Source: Gnetum montanum (Eukaryota > Streptophyta > Gnetopsida > Gnetales > Gnetaceae). Taken from it: a DNA stretch of 59,144 bases. The translations under genes and the position numbers were made by a program. The stretch covers positions 96,033 through 155,176 of the forward strand of contig MNCI01015710.1 of the NCBI GenBank assembly GCA_015680685.1, in the 5' to 3' direction. The stretch's first letter is position 1; each line of letters opens with the position of its first letter. Positions 12,368 through 22,463 of this stretch are shown here, in pieces. The notes under the pieces were generated by a model. The model searched no databases and had not been told where the DNA came from. It saw nothing but the letters and a program-made list of their open reading frames with translations.

Positions 12368-13295
12368 ACTTCTTAAAAATGATCAATCAATCATGTCATA
12401 AGCTTTTGCAAAATCAAGCTTAAGAAGAATGGCTTTTCAATCAATGGAAGAAGCCCAATGTAAGCCCTCAATATCAGTATCAACATTGTCTAAAATATAC
12501 CTACCTTAAACAAAACCAATTTGGTCTTTGCTAATGAGATGAGGAAGAAAGGTTTTAATTTATTGGCTATAGCTTTAGCAACAATTTTTTACATAACATT
12601 TAAAAGAGTGATAGGTGCTAGTTGCTAATGCACATACCATCTCCTAACTTTGGTAGAAGCTTAATATACTAACATTGATCACTATGCCAAAGGAACCTTT
12701 CCTAAGAGCTTCCTTATACACACTATAGATAGTTTCTTGAAGAGTGTGCTAGAATTTCTTGAAATATTCTATAGGAAGACCATCCATACTAGGGGCTTTG
12801 CCATCATGGATTTGTTGAAGAGCTTTACCAAGATCCTATTTAGAAAGAAGAGTAGCATCACCAAATATTGAATGATTAAAAGGAGTAATAACTCCTAAGT
12901 AAGTATTAATTGCAGTGGAATAAATATCTTCTTTACAAAAATTCCTAGGATAAAAATCAAAGAAAGCTTGTAATATGTCAATCTTGGAAGTAAAGATATT
13001 ATCATTGACTTGAATAGCTAAGATTTTTGGGGATGGGTGTAACCCTTTAAGGATATGAACAAAATCTTTAGTAGCTTGGTCATCCATACAGAGCTAAGAA
13101 AGATAGGTGCGAAGGTAAGCACCTTTGGCTTCATGGTAATCCATCATACGCATGTTCTCCTTGGAAATTTGCAAGCAATAGAATTGAGCCTTAATAGCTT
13201 CACCTCTATTAATAGCATTTTTTAGTAAAGAGATTTTCTTATGAAGGTTGGACTTATGAGAATTTAGTCTTGAAGCATGTTTGGAAACCACTAGA
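12368..13295 (-). pseudogene. LINE reverse transcriptase, N-terminal half
   Basis: Minus strand reads a connecting region (VSKHASRLNSHKSNLHKKIS and onward), then GKAPSMDGLPIEYFKKF (the G-K-A-P-G-x-D-G-L-P motif with G changed to S), KDQIGFV-x-GRYILDN and LLKLDFAKAYDMIDWSFL just before the LTR. These are RT blocks 0 to A of L1 elements. The A-box aspartate is kept. The reading frame resumes on the other side of the solo LTR after removing one 5-bp duplication. Confidence 0.82.
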
Positions 13296-14215
13296 TGTGA
13301 GTATGATCGTTAGTCCACCAATCAATCCAACCATCTTCTCCAATGGGTTTAGGATGCAAATTTCATATTTCAAAAATAAAGAGCAAAGGGAGCTGCTATG
13401 AAGGCAGTGTTAAAAATACAAAGGTCATCGGAAGAGCGAGAGCAGCTAGAGAGGGAAAGAGACTAGTAAATAGGATAATGATCTGACAAAACCTGGGTAT
13501 AATCTGCCTAAACAGGAACACCATTGGTGGTAGTAAATTGAATAGAAGCATTTGTAGATAGGTAGAACCGATTCAACTTAGAAGAAATGTAGAAGTCTCC
13601 ATGTCTAGCATTGCTCCAATTAAACCAATTAGAAGTACTAGAAGAGGGGTAATTTTCATTAGCTTATTGCAAATTCAATTTGATCTTCAACAAAAGCCAA
13701 ACAAAAAGCTCACTATTATCTAAACCACCCCTCTATCCTCCAAACTTATCCTTTGAATGCTCAATCATATTAAAGTCTCTCATGATGATCCAATTAGCTA
13801 TGGGCAAGTTATGCCCAAGCTAATTCCAAAAAAGCTTCTGGTCATTCATTTTACAAGGAGCGTAAATGGAAACAATCCCTAGGATTTCATTAGTGTACTA
13901 TAACCAAACCCAACAAAAATGCCCTAAATTATCAAAACCATGATCAATAATAGACTCCTGTCATTTACTATGAAGAAGGATTATAGCTCCCCCTTTGCCA
14001 TGTTCATGGTGAGAAGAGACATAATAACTATTGGAAAAAACCCTCTTACAATAGGTTTGAAGATGGAATCCTTAAATTTTAACTTCTTAAATACAAGCAA
14101 CATCTAGGGAATACCTATGAATATAATCTCAGACTATATATCTTCTACAAGTATCCAAGAGTCCCCTAACATTCCAGGAGTAACACTTCATTGTGGATGT
14201 GAAAATGAAGGAGGA
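13296..14215 (-). pseudogene. LINE endonuclease domain
   Basis: Minus strand from about 14190 gives a SWNVRGL start, then GGAIILL, GIVSIYAPC, a DFNMIEHSKDK block (equivalent to GDFN-x-x) and LSDHYPI near 13480. This is the exonuclease/endonuclease/phosphatase fold of L1 ORF2 with its N-W-N-x-R-G, D-F-N and S-D-H motifs. Several stops are present. Confidence 0.8.
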
Positions 14216-14580
14216 TCCCCCTCAACCATTAAAGCTATTTACTAAAGAACAATGATCACTTGTTCTTCTGCTAATGAACTAATTAGCATCAGCAACAACC
14301 AAAAATGAGTGCCCTTTAGGGAAATCGCTAAAGATAGGATTATCTAATGTGACTGAGGCATAATATTTCTGGGTGACTTGCTCCTAGCCATTAGTAGCAT
14401 CTTTTAGGATCCCTTCTTGGTTGAAAGGATTCTTAGTAACATTGGTAGCCTCAATATTCATGCCTTCCACATCTATCATCTTGGGGTCCATAGAAGAAGG
14501 ATTAGCTAAAGAGTACACCTCAACAATATCATTACCTATATCCTCATATATATTTTTATCTTTTAATTCTTTACTAACCT

Positions 14581-15294
14581 ATTCAGCTAAAATTCTCTTG
14601 GCTTCAATCTTGGCAATAGCTTTGGACATTGAGCTTTTTAATGATTAGGATCAAGACAATAATAACAACATTTTGGGAGCATAAGATATGAAATTTTTTG
14701 TACAAAATTCTTTCCTTTCACATTAAATTTTAGTGAGTTGGGATGTTGCTTTTGCATGTCAATTTTAACACACACTCTCTAACTTGGTCTTGGATGAAAA
14801 CCTAAAAAGGACTCCATACTAATGACCTTCCCAACCAGTGTAATAAGAATGTTAACATGTGGAGAAAAGTGTGATGGAAGCCCTAGAAATTCTATCCATA
14901 CTAGAAAAATACTTTTTCTTTCTTTTTTCGAGTCAAAATCCTCCTTCCATGGTTGAAACACTAAAAAGGATTCGTAAATGTTCCAAATTGATTGTTGTTT
15001 CATGAAATCTGCCATAGCCCTGGTTTCAAAAGTAAAAAGAAAAAACCCTCTAGTAAGATTAGAAGCCAAGGTTAATCTAATGTTTCGAGATTCCTAGAAC
15101 TTTTTAACCCATTCCTGGAAAATTAAGGCAAGAGGAATCCTACAAGTAAAAAAGCCAATTGCATAAAGATGGATGAAGGTTTGAATGGTTTGATTAAAGA
15201 TGTCCTTAGGAAAGTTGAGAAGTAAAGCATTGTCATTATCATCCACATTAGTAGTATTCTTAGTGGGTTGCGAATCACCATTGGAGGAGTCCAT
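14581..15294 (-). pseudogene. LINE ORF1 (DUF4283-like domain and zinc knuckle)
   Basis: Starts at the ATG at 15294 with an acidic, Asn/Asp-rich segment, then the frame changes near 15095 and continues as GFFLFTFETRAMADFMKQQS, PWKEDFDSKK and WIEFLGLPSHF, the core of the DUF4283 domain found in plant LINE ORF1 proteins. It ends with CYYCLDPNH-stop-KAQC, a C-x2-C-x4-H-x4-C zinc knuckle with one internal stop codon. ORF1 proteins of this type bind the element's RNA. Confidence 0.78.
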
Positions 15295-15310
15295 TATTTT
15301 TCATTTTTTC

Positions 15311-16030
15311 CCTCCAACATCAAAGAACAAAGAGACAGTTTGGGTCTTGCAGACCCATTGGGCCCTAGCCCAAATGCTTTAGGGAATCAAAGTAGAGAGT
15401 GTTAAGAAAAAAGAAAAATAAAAATAAAAAAGAAATATACTCACTAGGAAGTCTATTCACTGAATGGCAAGAGGCACTACACCACACATCCAAAAACCCT
15501 TGCCAATCTCAGCCACCAATGGAAGAAGATCCCACAAATCAATGCTCAAGCATGACCCCACTTCTCAATATCACAATCCCCTATAAATTAGCAGTCACAT
15601 CAATTCAATTCCTGCACACAGCTATCCATTCTTGTGCACAAATGCAATAGCGTGACAGCAATGGACTAGAGTGTAGTAGCAACAAAAAAGTAATTTTTGC
15701 AACTCGTCTTTCAATCTCAATGATCGAAAAAAATCCAATGCACTACAAACAAACTCCAAAGCTCAAGCCCTAATCGCATGCTATTCTACCCGATGCACAC
15801 ACAAACCTGCAATCATGCACCACACCTCGATCAAGACTCTTGATTAATTCAATTCACCATAGACTAACTCAAAAAATGGACTAACTACAAAAAATATTTA
15901 AAAGTTTATTACTAGTCCAATACCCTCTCAAAAAGCCCTACACGTTGACAATGAAAACCCTTTAAAAGCCAAGAAAAAACTTTTACACATTGAGATTAGG
16001 AGATGATCAAGGAACTTGGCTTCATATGTT
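15311..16030. other. Unassigned sequence upstream of the LINE ORF1
   Basis: C/A-rich plus strand without recognisable coding motifs. By position it may hold the 5' untranslated region of the antisense LINE and then the host element's internal DNA. The junction is not visible. Confidence 0.35.
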
Positions 16031-16597
16031 GGATTTTTTATCAAAATCTCCACTTTCCTAGCTCCAATACTATCATGTTGTTAATTTTTGGTGATGTGTG
16101 GGCCTCACAAGACTTGATCTAAAACTCCAAAAACCTCACACATTGGTATACACACTTCTTGGGAGAAATAGAAAGGGAGACAAGCCTCATATGTTGGATT
16201 TTTCTTAAGATTTTTGGCCTCTAGTCTCACATGTTGGACTTTCCAACCCCAATGTGTGGGGCAATGTGTGGATCCTAGGGCCTTGACCACACATAATCAT
16301 AAAAGTCTCAACATGATTTTTTATCAAAATCTCCACTTTCCTAGCTCCAGCACTATCATATTGTCAATTTTTGATGATGTGTGGGCCTCACAAGACTTGG
16401 TCTAGAACTTCAAAAACCTCACACATTGGTATACACACTTCTTGGAAGAAATAGAAAGGGATACAAGCCTCATATGTTGGTTTTTTGTTAAGATTTTTGG
16501 CCTCTAGTCTCACCTATTGGACATTCCAGCCCCAACGTATGGGATAGTGTGTGGATCCTAGGGCCTTGATCACACATTAATCATAAAAGTCCCAACA
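16031..16597 (+). repeat. 283-bp tandem duplication
   Basis: The block beginning TTTTTTATCAAAATCTCCAC at about 16034 recurs 283 bp later (about 16317) and both copies can be followed to the CACACATAATCATAAAAGTC end. There are roughly one to two differences per 20 bp, so it is an old duplication. Both copies carry several CACATGTTGG-like motifs. Confidence 0.82.
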
Positions 16598-17640
16598 TAT
16601 GCGCCAACATGTGGGGAGTAGAACAAGAAATTCACCATTCTAAAATTGACCATATGTTGCCTAGGGGACCCCATCAAAGCCTTCAAAAAATGGAAAAATT
16701 TCTAAGTATTGGAAATCACCCTCAAGTGTTTACAAGCTGGATATTTGGATCTCACACATTGAAAAACTAGGTACCAATGTATAAGCTAATTTGTGGTACA
16801 AACACAAATCTCTAACTTGGTCAAAGCAACTTACACTTTTCCATAAATGATCCAACAAATTGCATAATCTTGGATGTTGTCCTAGGAGCCTACAGTAGCC
16901 AAAAAACCTTTGTCGAAACCCTTACAAACTAGCATCCCAAGTCCCACACATTGAAAACCCAAGTACCAACGTATATGCTAATGTGTGAGACGAACATAAG
17001 CATGTTTTTCATTAGTACAACTCATAGTTTATCCCAAATAGTCCCAAAACTACATATGTCTCTTCTAAACCCTAAATGCTACCATAAGAGCTTGGAAAGG
17101 CCAAAAACTCCAATAAATTGGCATACAAAGTGCCACACGTTGGGATACAGAGCCTCATACATTGTGGCATTGCATGGACCAACATGTGGAATCCATACCA
17201 CCAGTTTACAAGTCCAGAATTACCTAAACGTTGTCAAAGTAGGTCCCATATGCTAAAGGCTTGATCCAAAGTGATCACAAGTTACCTTGTTGAGTCCCAC
17301 AAGCCCAAAACCTAAGCTAAATTGCTCACATGTTGGGGATGTAGGCCCTACACATTCAAATTATGACATGAAGTGCCCACACATTGGAAATTCCTGCTCT
17401 ACATGCTAGATAAACCAATTTTTAGCTTTTTAAAATTTATTAACCACAAAAAACCATTCTTCTAGTAGTTTATTGCCAATTTACATAATATTTTTTCCTA
17501 CTTTAATTATGTTTACTAACTTTTTATTTATCCTAGTAGTTTACATGAGATGTTTTCTTTTTTTTTGCTAGATTTTTACTTTTTTAACAATTTATTACCT
17601 TATTTTTACTATATCTTTGCTTATTCTTGCTAAGTTTTAC
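16598..17640. other. Non-coding DNA rich in CACATGTTGG-type motifs
   Basis: No protein similarity. The striking feature is the recurrence of short motifs such as CACACATTGG, CACACGTTGG, CCAACATGTGG and their variants every 30-80 bp. The same motifs occur in the element's LTRs (about 1875-2190 and 22650-22970), which suggests that this region shares ancestry with the LTR. Confidence 0.5.
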
Positions 17641-17699
17641 CTTCTTTTAACCATAAAATCACCTAAGAAACAAATGTTACTATTTTTAACTATTTTCAA

Positions 17700-18390
17700 C
17701 CTTGTTTGGTCTTGATTCGACCTCCTTCTACATCAAATAATATCATTTGGCATCATTTGACACCATTTTCTATCATTTTAACACTATTTGACATCATTTC
17801 TCATTATTTTTCCATCATTTTGACATCATTTTGTATCATTTGGTATCATTCAACATCCTTTGATCTCATTTCAACATTATTCGACATCATTTGGTGTCAT
17901 TTGGTCCAATTTCAACATCCTTCAACCTTGTTCATTCTCATTTGGTATCATTTTGACATCATTTTAGCATCCTTTAATATTATTTTGTATCATTTGACAC
18001 CATTTCACATCATTTTGGCTTCATTTGATACCATGTTGAGATCATTTAGTCTCATTTTACCACATTTTGACAAGATTTGCCATCATTTGGTCACATTTGG
18101 TCTTGGTTTATCATCATTTGATGTCATTTGGCATCGTTAAGACCACCTTCAACATGTTTGACATCCCTATGCATAACTTTGACCTCATTTGGTCCTTACT
18201 CTGCATCATTTGACATCATTTGGTCCTTATTCCACCTTGTTGCATCTCAATCTACTTCTTTTGACCTCAATTTACCATATTATGATCTTACTTAGCCTTA
18301 TTTTGTCTTGTTCAACTCCGTTTTAATCTTGTTTGACTATGTTATGCATTATTTTAGCATATTTTGATCATAGTATTTTGCATTATTTTA
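17700..18390 (+). repeat. Imperfect ATCATTT-rich tandem array
   Basis: A run of short imperfect units of about 10-13 bp built from ATCATTTGRC or CATCATTTTG. It keeps a 144-codon frame open by avoiding stops, but the product (repeats of FDIIWHHLT type) is only the translation of the simple repeat. It ends shortly before the pol remnant. Confidence 0.75.
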
Positions 18391-18639
18391 GCATGATTTA
18401 ATAATTTGCAATACAGATTTCAATTAATGTGCTTTTGTTAACATGCATGATCAAATCATGGATACATGGGTACAATTTGACCTACCCTTGAACCTAGCTA
18501 GACCCTATGGTAATGTCAAAAGATTAGTTTACCTCAAATGCTTAGATCTTGAACTTGGGATCCTATTTAATCATATAGCCTCAATAAAGAAGTTCTTGGA
18601 CTGGCCTAAGTACATAGTAAAACTCTTGATTTAGAGGTC

Positions 18640-19225
18640 AGAGACATTACAAAAGATTCTCTAGTTGAAATCCTTATTACAACCCACAATGGTAAGGAGA
18701 ACACACTAAAACTAAGTTCCTCACTAGAATCCCAAATGGTCCAAGACATCACCAAGGCCCTTCAAGATAACATTAAATCCTTTGCTTGGTCATACAAAGA
18801 TATGCTAGAATTAGACCCACATTTAGTGCAACATAATAGCATACTTGACCCTAGTATCAAACCGGTTAAACAAAAGGTGTATAAGATTAGACCAAACCTA
18901 ACCCTAGCAATCTATGACGAGATCAAAAAGCTTTACCAAGCCAGTTTCATCCAAGCTGTTGATTATGTTGATTAGATGTCTAACATAGTGGTAGTCCCTA
19001 AGAAAAATGAGAGTCTTCATATCTGCATCGATTTCTGAGACCTTAACAAGACAATCATTAAAGATAATTTTCCTTTGCCTAGTATTGATTAACTTGTTGA
19101 TACTACGGCTGGACATGCCTTATTATCTTTTGTCATTAAAGATGATTTTCCTTTGCCTAGTATTGATTAACTTGTTGATACTACGGTTGGACATGCCTTA
19201 TTATCTTTTGTAATGTCTTGTTATC
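18640..19225 (+). pseudogene. Reverse transcriptase of the Tat-type element, truncated
   Basis: The frame reads NIKSFAWSYKDMLELDPHLV, PVKQKVYKIRPNL, then VVVPKKNESLHICIDF-stop-DLNK, DNFPLPSID and TAGHALLSF: the fingers part of a Ty3/gypsy RT, where VPKK-x-G-x-x-R-x-C-x-D-x-R-x-L-N is expected. Immediately after, the sequence jumps to LSHTLRDYES, the connection to RNase H. The palm with its catalytic Y-x-D-D motif is missing, so a deletion has removed most of the polymerase core. The last part of what remains is duplicated in tandem. Confidence 0.85.
19056..19211 (+). repeat. 78-bp tandem duplication in the RT remnant
   Basis: The block beginning CATTAAAGATAATTTTCC at 19056 recurs at 19134 with only two visible differences, so the amino-acid block DNFPLPSID...TAGHALLSF appears twice in frame. 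It is much less diverged than the two LTRs, so it looks younger than the insertion of the element. Confidence 0.92.
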
Positions 19226-19530
19226 TTTGGTTGTACTATTTGAGCCACACATTGAGAGACTATGAAAGCTAATACACTGAGGTCCAGAAGTACTGTTTAG
19301 CCCTAGTCTTCTCTCTAAAGAAGTGGAGATACTACCTCTTTAAGAGCCAAGTCAATGTCATATGCAAGGACAACATGCTAAGAGACATAATGATCAACAT
19401 TTACAAGAGTAGCCGAATAGCCCAATGGAAGGCCATAACAGCTGAGTTTGACCTACATTACATCTTTGAAGCCTCAACAAAAGCTCAAGCTATAACCACA
19501 CAACTCACAACTTCCCCAATTAAAGACAAC
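19226..19530 (+). pseudogene. RNase H domain of the Tat-type element
   Basis: Reads LSHTLRDYES-stop-YTEVQKYCLALVFSLKKWRYY and later SSRIAQWKAITAEFDLHYIF, closely following the Ty3/gypsy RNase H pattern Y-[ST]-x-x-E-K-x-x-L-A-x-V-x-A-x-x-K-x-R-x-Y and R-x-x-x-W-x-x-x-L-x-x-F-x-x-x-x. One stop occurs before YTEV. Confidence 0.82.
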
Positions 19531-19539
19531 GCAGCCATG

Positions 19540-19965
19540 GATCCTAAATTCCCTAATGAGCATGTAAAAATTGTTAACAAGGTACTCGAAGGATATGAGG
19601 CCATCATGCACTTTGACGAAGCTTCAACTATCCATGGAGCCAATTTTTTTGTTATCCTAACATTACCCTATGGTGAGATCCAACCTTTCACTTATTGTTT
19701 CCAATTCCCATGTTCTAACAACACAACAAAATATGAAGGATTGGTTAGAGAAATAATGGTAGCTTGTAACCATGGAATTACATGTTTAATGATATAAGGT
19801 GATTTGCAATTAGTGGTTAACCAAGTAACCAAGGTTTATGCTTATAATACTAAACATTAACAACCTTACTGTGACCTAGCCAAGAAACTCATGCTATAGT
19901 TTACACATGTTGGTATCCAATACATTCCTCGAGCCAAGAACACCTTAGCTAATGTCATTTCCACC
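19540..19965 (+). pseudogene. Second (archaeal-type) RNase H domain
   Basis: Reads MHFDEASTIHGANFFVILTL, then FQFPCSNNTTKYEGLVREIM, and GDLQLVVNQV after a stop at 19795-19797. The F-D-G-A/S start, the C-S-N-N-x-A-E-Y box (here T-K-Y, so the catalytic glutamate is replaced by lysine) and the G-D-[SL]-x-L-V-V-N-Q box define the additional RNase H that marks the Tat group. YIPRAKNTLANVIS further on corresponds to the terminal R-x-x-N-x-x-A-D motif. Confidence 0.82.
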
Positions 19966-20224
19966 TTAGACCTAAGTATGACACCTAGTATGTTTAGCAA
20001 ATTACCTTCCCTAATAGAGAACTGTGCTCTTCCCATTATGTAAAATACTAAAGACACCTCTATAGCCATCATTGATATTGTTCCCCAACAAGAGTGGTAT
20101 GATGATATCAAGTTTTCTCTAATGCATGGTGAACCTCCACAAAACCTAACTACCTTCCAAAAGAACACTATGCATAAATAATCAAAACAATACATCATTG
20201 TAGTTAATAGCACATTATGTCAAA

Positions 20225-21336
20225 GATCCTACGGTGGTGTATTGTTAGTATGCTTGAGTAAAGTAGAAGCTCACGTGATTCTTGAACATGTACACGAGGG
20301 CATATGTGAAGGACATATAGGACCTAGATCCATGATCATAAAGATTAGATGCTTAGGATACTATTGGTCCTATATGGAAAGCAACTACCTACAGAAGGTT
20401 AAAACTTGTGACATTTGTCAATAGTACAGTAACCTTATACATGTGCCACCAACTAAGTTACATACTACTTAGATCACATGGTCATTCCAACAATGGGAAA
20501 TTGATATAATCGGACCTATAACTCCTAAGTCTTCTATAGGGCATATCTTCATCATCACCATAACTAAGTATTTTATAAAGTGGGTTCAAGCTATCCCTCT
20601 AAGGAAAATGACAACACAAGAAGTTTGTAAATTCATATTAGATAACATTGTATCCCATTTTGGCCTACCTTTAACAATCTTCATAGACAATGGACCATAA
20701 TTTAGTAGCCAAGAGATGCAAACCTTTTGTCAACAATTAAACATTAAGCATACCTTTTTTATCACCATACTATCCACAAGCTAATGACTAAGTCAAAGCC
20801 AACAACAAAATCATCATAAACCTCTTAAGAAAATATTGAGTAATAACAAATGCAAGTAGCATGAATGACTCTTGTATGCACTTTGGGCCTATAAAAAAGC
20901 CTTTAAAACTGTAACTGATGCCACCCTGAAAACCCTAGTTTATGAATCTAAAGTTATGTTGCCTCTTGAATTGCAGGTTCCATCATCAAAGGTAGCTCTG
21001 TCTAACTTCATCAATGATGAGCAGAATAAGGAGCTATGTACCATTGACCTTGATTCGATGGAGGAACAATGAATACAAACACTAGCCAACATCAAACATT
21101 ATGCAGAGAGGCAGAAACACTAGCATCATCACAATATAAACAAGCGAAAGTCAAGGAATGAGACCTTGTTCTCAAGGTCGTTCACGAACATGTAGATAAG
21201 TTCTCAACCAATTGGGAAGGACCATTCTTGTTCATCAAAGCTTATGACAACAAAGCATTCAAACTATCAAACATAGATGACAATGAATTAACCCATCCAA
21301 TCAACCATTCCTATCTCAATCCATACTATGTCTAAC
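20225..21336 (+). pseudogene. Integrase of the Tat-type element
   Basis: The zinc-binding part reads ILEHVHEGICEGHIG then KTCDICQ (H-H-C-C). The catalytic core gives WEIDIIGPITPKSSIGHIFI and KYFIKWVQAIPL (first D), then FGLPLTIFIDNGP (second D); the expected glutamate region is in a shifted, stop-containing stretch near 20780-20810. The C-terminal domain gives YESKVMLPLELQVPSSKVAL and NWEGPFLFIKAYDNKAFKL, ending NPYYV before a stop at 21332. That ending is typical of Tat-group integrases. Confidence 0.85.
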
Positions 21337-22463
21337 ATTGACCTATTTACTTATAGCCTTTGTCTGTCATTGTTTATAGGTTTTAATGGATGATCAACAT
21401 CAACAACTTTATTAGCCTACAACAAGCAAGGCTACATGACCTCTTATCTTTTTCTTTTCTTTTCTTTTCTTTTTCTTTTCTTTTTCTTTTTTGACATCTC
21501 AAAAAATTACAAACTTTGTATAAATCTATTAAACAAGATACAAATTTCTCATATTTTGCCAATTACAACCAACAGTGGCCAATATTTGTTTGTCATCTCT
21601 TGTGATCTCATGTAACTTCTTGTAATCGCATGAACTCTTTGACTTGTTTTCTTTTCCTCTTAGTGTTGTGCTTGTAAGAAGAGCTTGAAGCCATCATAAG
21701 GATGTGATTCATCACAAAGGTGAGTCGCCATGTGATCTCAATATACAAGATTCGGTTAGCTTGTTTGATCGTGTCTACAACATTTACCTCACATCACTTT
21801 CATTACCCCTCTTGAGCCATATCCTTGCAACCAAAATGTAGCCTTTCTTATCTTGGCAACAATGAAAACCTATGTTCAACATTAATGCACCATAGCCATA
21901 ATAACATCTCCTTAGACATGCTCCACTAATCAAGTTCGTTGGATGTAATACACTTTATTTAGTGAGAGAACAAAATTCAACCTTAACAATGAATCCCAAT
22001 GAAGGTTTCACTCCTAAAAAACAAGAAAGAAATTATCAAGATATCCAAGAGGCCAATGTAGCCTAAGGTGAAACAAAATGGCTCCAAACAAAAAAGGGAG
22101 AAGTCAAGTGGCCAAAGCAGCCCAAGAATGGAGTGCTGGTTCCTCTAAGACATCATCTAGTAACCAACAATTCAAGTGAAAAGCATAAAGATCTCCTCAT
22201 TCAACAAGTATGTCATAGCCATGCTGTCAACGTTTAGAATTCTTTGTTAGCCCATGATAGCCAATATAACCCTTATCTCATCTCAAACTTTTTAACATTT
22301 CATTGTGACCTTATTTCACCATCGTGAGCACTCCTTGGCATGATTTGATAGCTACAAAATTAAATGTGGAGAGGAAGCATTGGTGATGAACTCACAGTGA
22401 TGTTTTGCATTCTTTGTTAATATTTCTCAAGCCAATCCTCCAAACATCAACAAAAAGGACCAA
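21337..22463 (+). other. Region between integrase and 3' LTR
   Basis: No coding motifs. It contains a (TTTTC)n/(TTTTTC)n microsatellite at about 21447-21492. Just before the LTR the sequence CAACAAAAAGGACCAA (22449-22463 area) is the best candidate for the polypurine tract that primes plus-strand synthesis. Confidence 0.55.
21447..21492 (+). repeat. (TTTTC)n microsatellite
   Basis: About eight units of TTTTC or TTTTTC in a row. Confidence 0.88.

Larger units (their letters stand above)
9650..15310 (-). mobile_element. L1-type LINE, antisense, decayed, interrupted by a solo LTR
   Basis: Reading the minus strand from 15294 downward gives, in order, a LINE ORF1 (DUF4283-like domain and a zinc knuckle), an apurinic-type endonuclease, a reverse transcriptase and a zf-RVT domain, the standard layout of plant L1 elements. 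Stops and frameshifts are scattered throughout. A solo LTR of 817 bp sits inside the RT. I see no poly-A tail (poly-T on plus) at the expected 3' end near 9650; the nearest simple sequence is the poly-C run. Ends are therefore approximate. It sits inside the Tat-type element, in opposite orientation. Confidence 0.85.

Noticed and set aside
17706-18140. 144-codon open frame
   Set aside because: It is a translation of the ATCATTT repeat array; no domain and no codon structure beyond the repeat.
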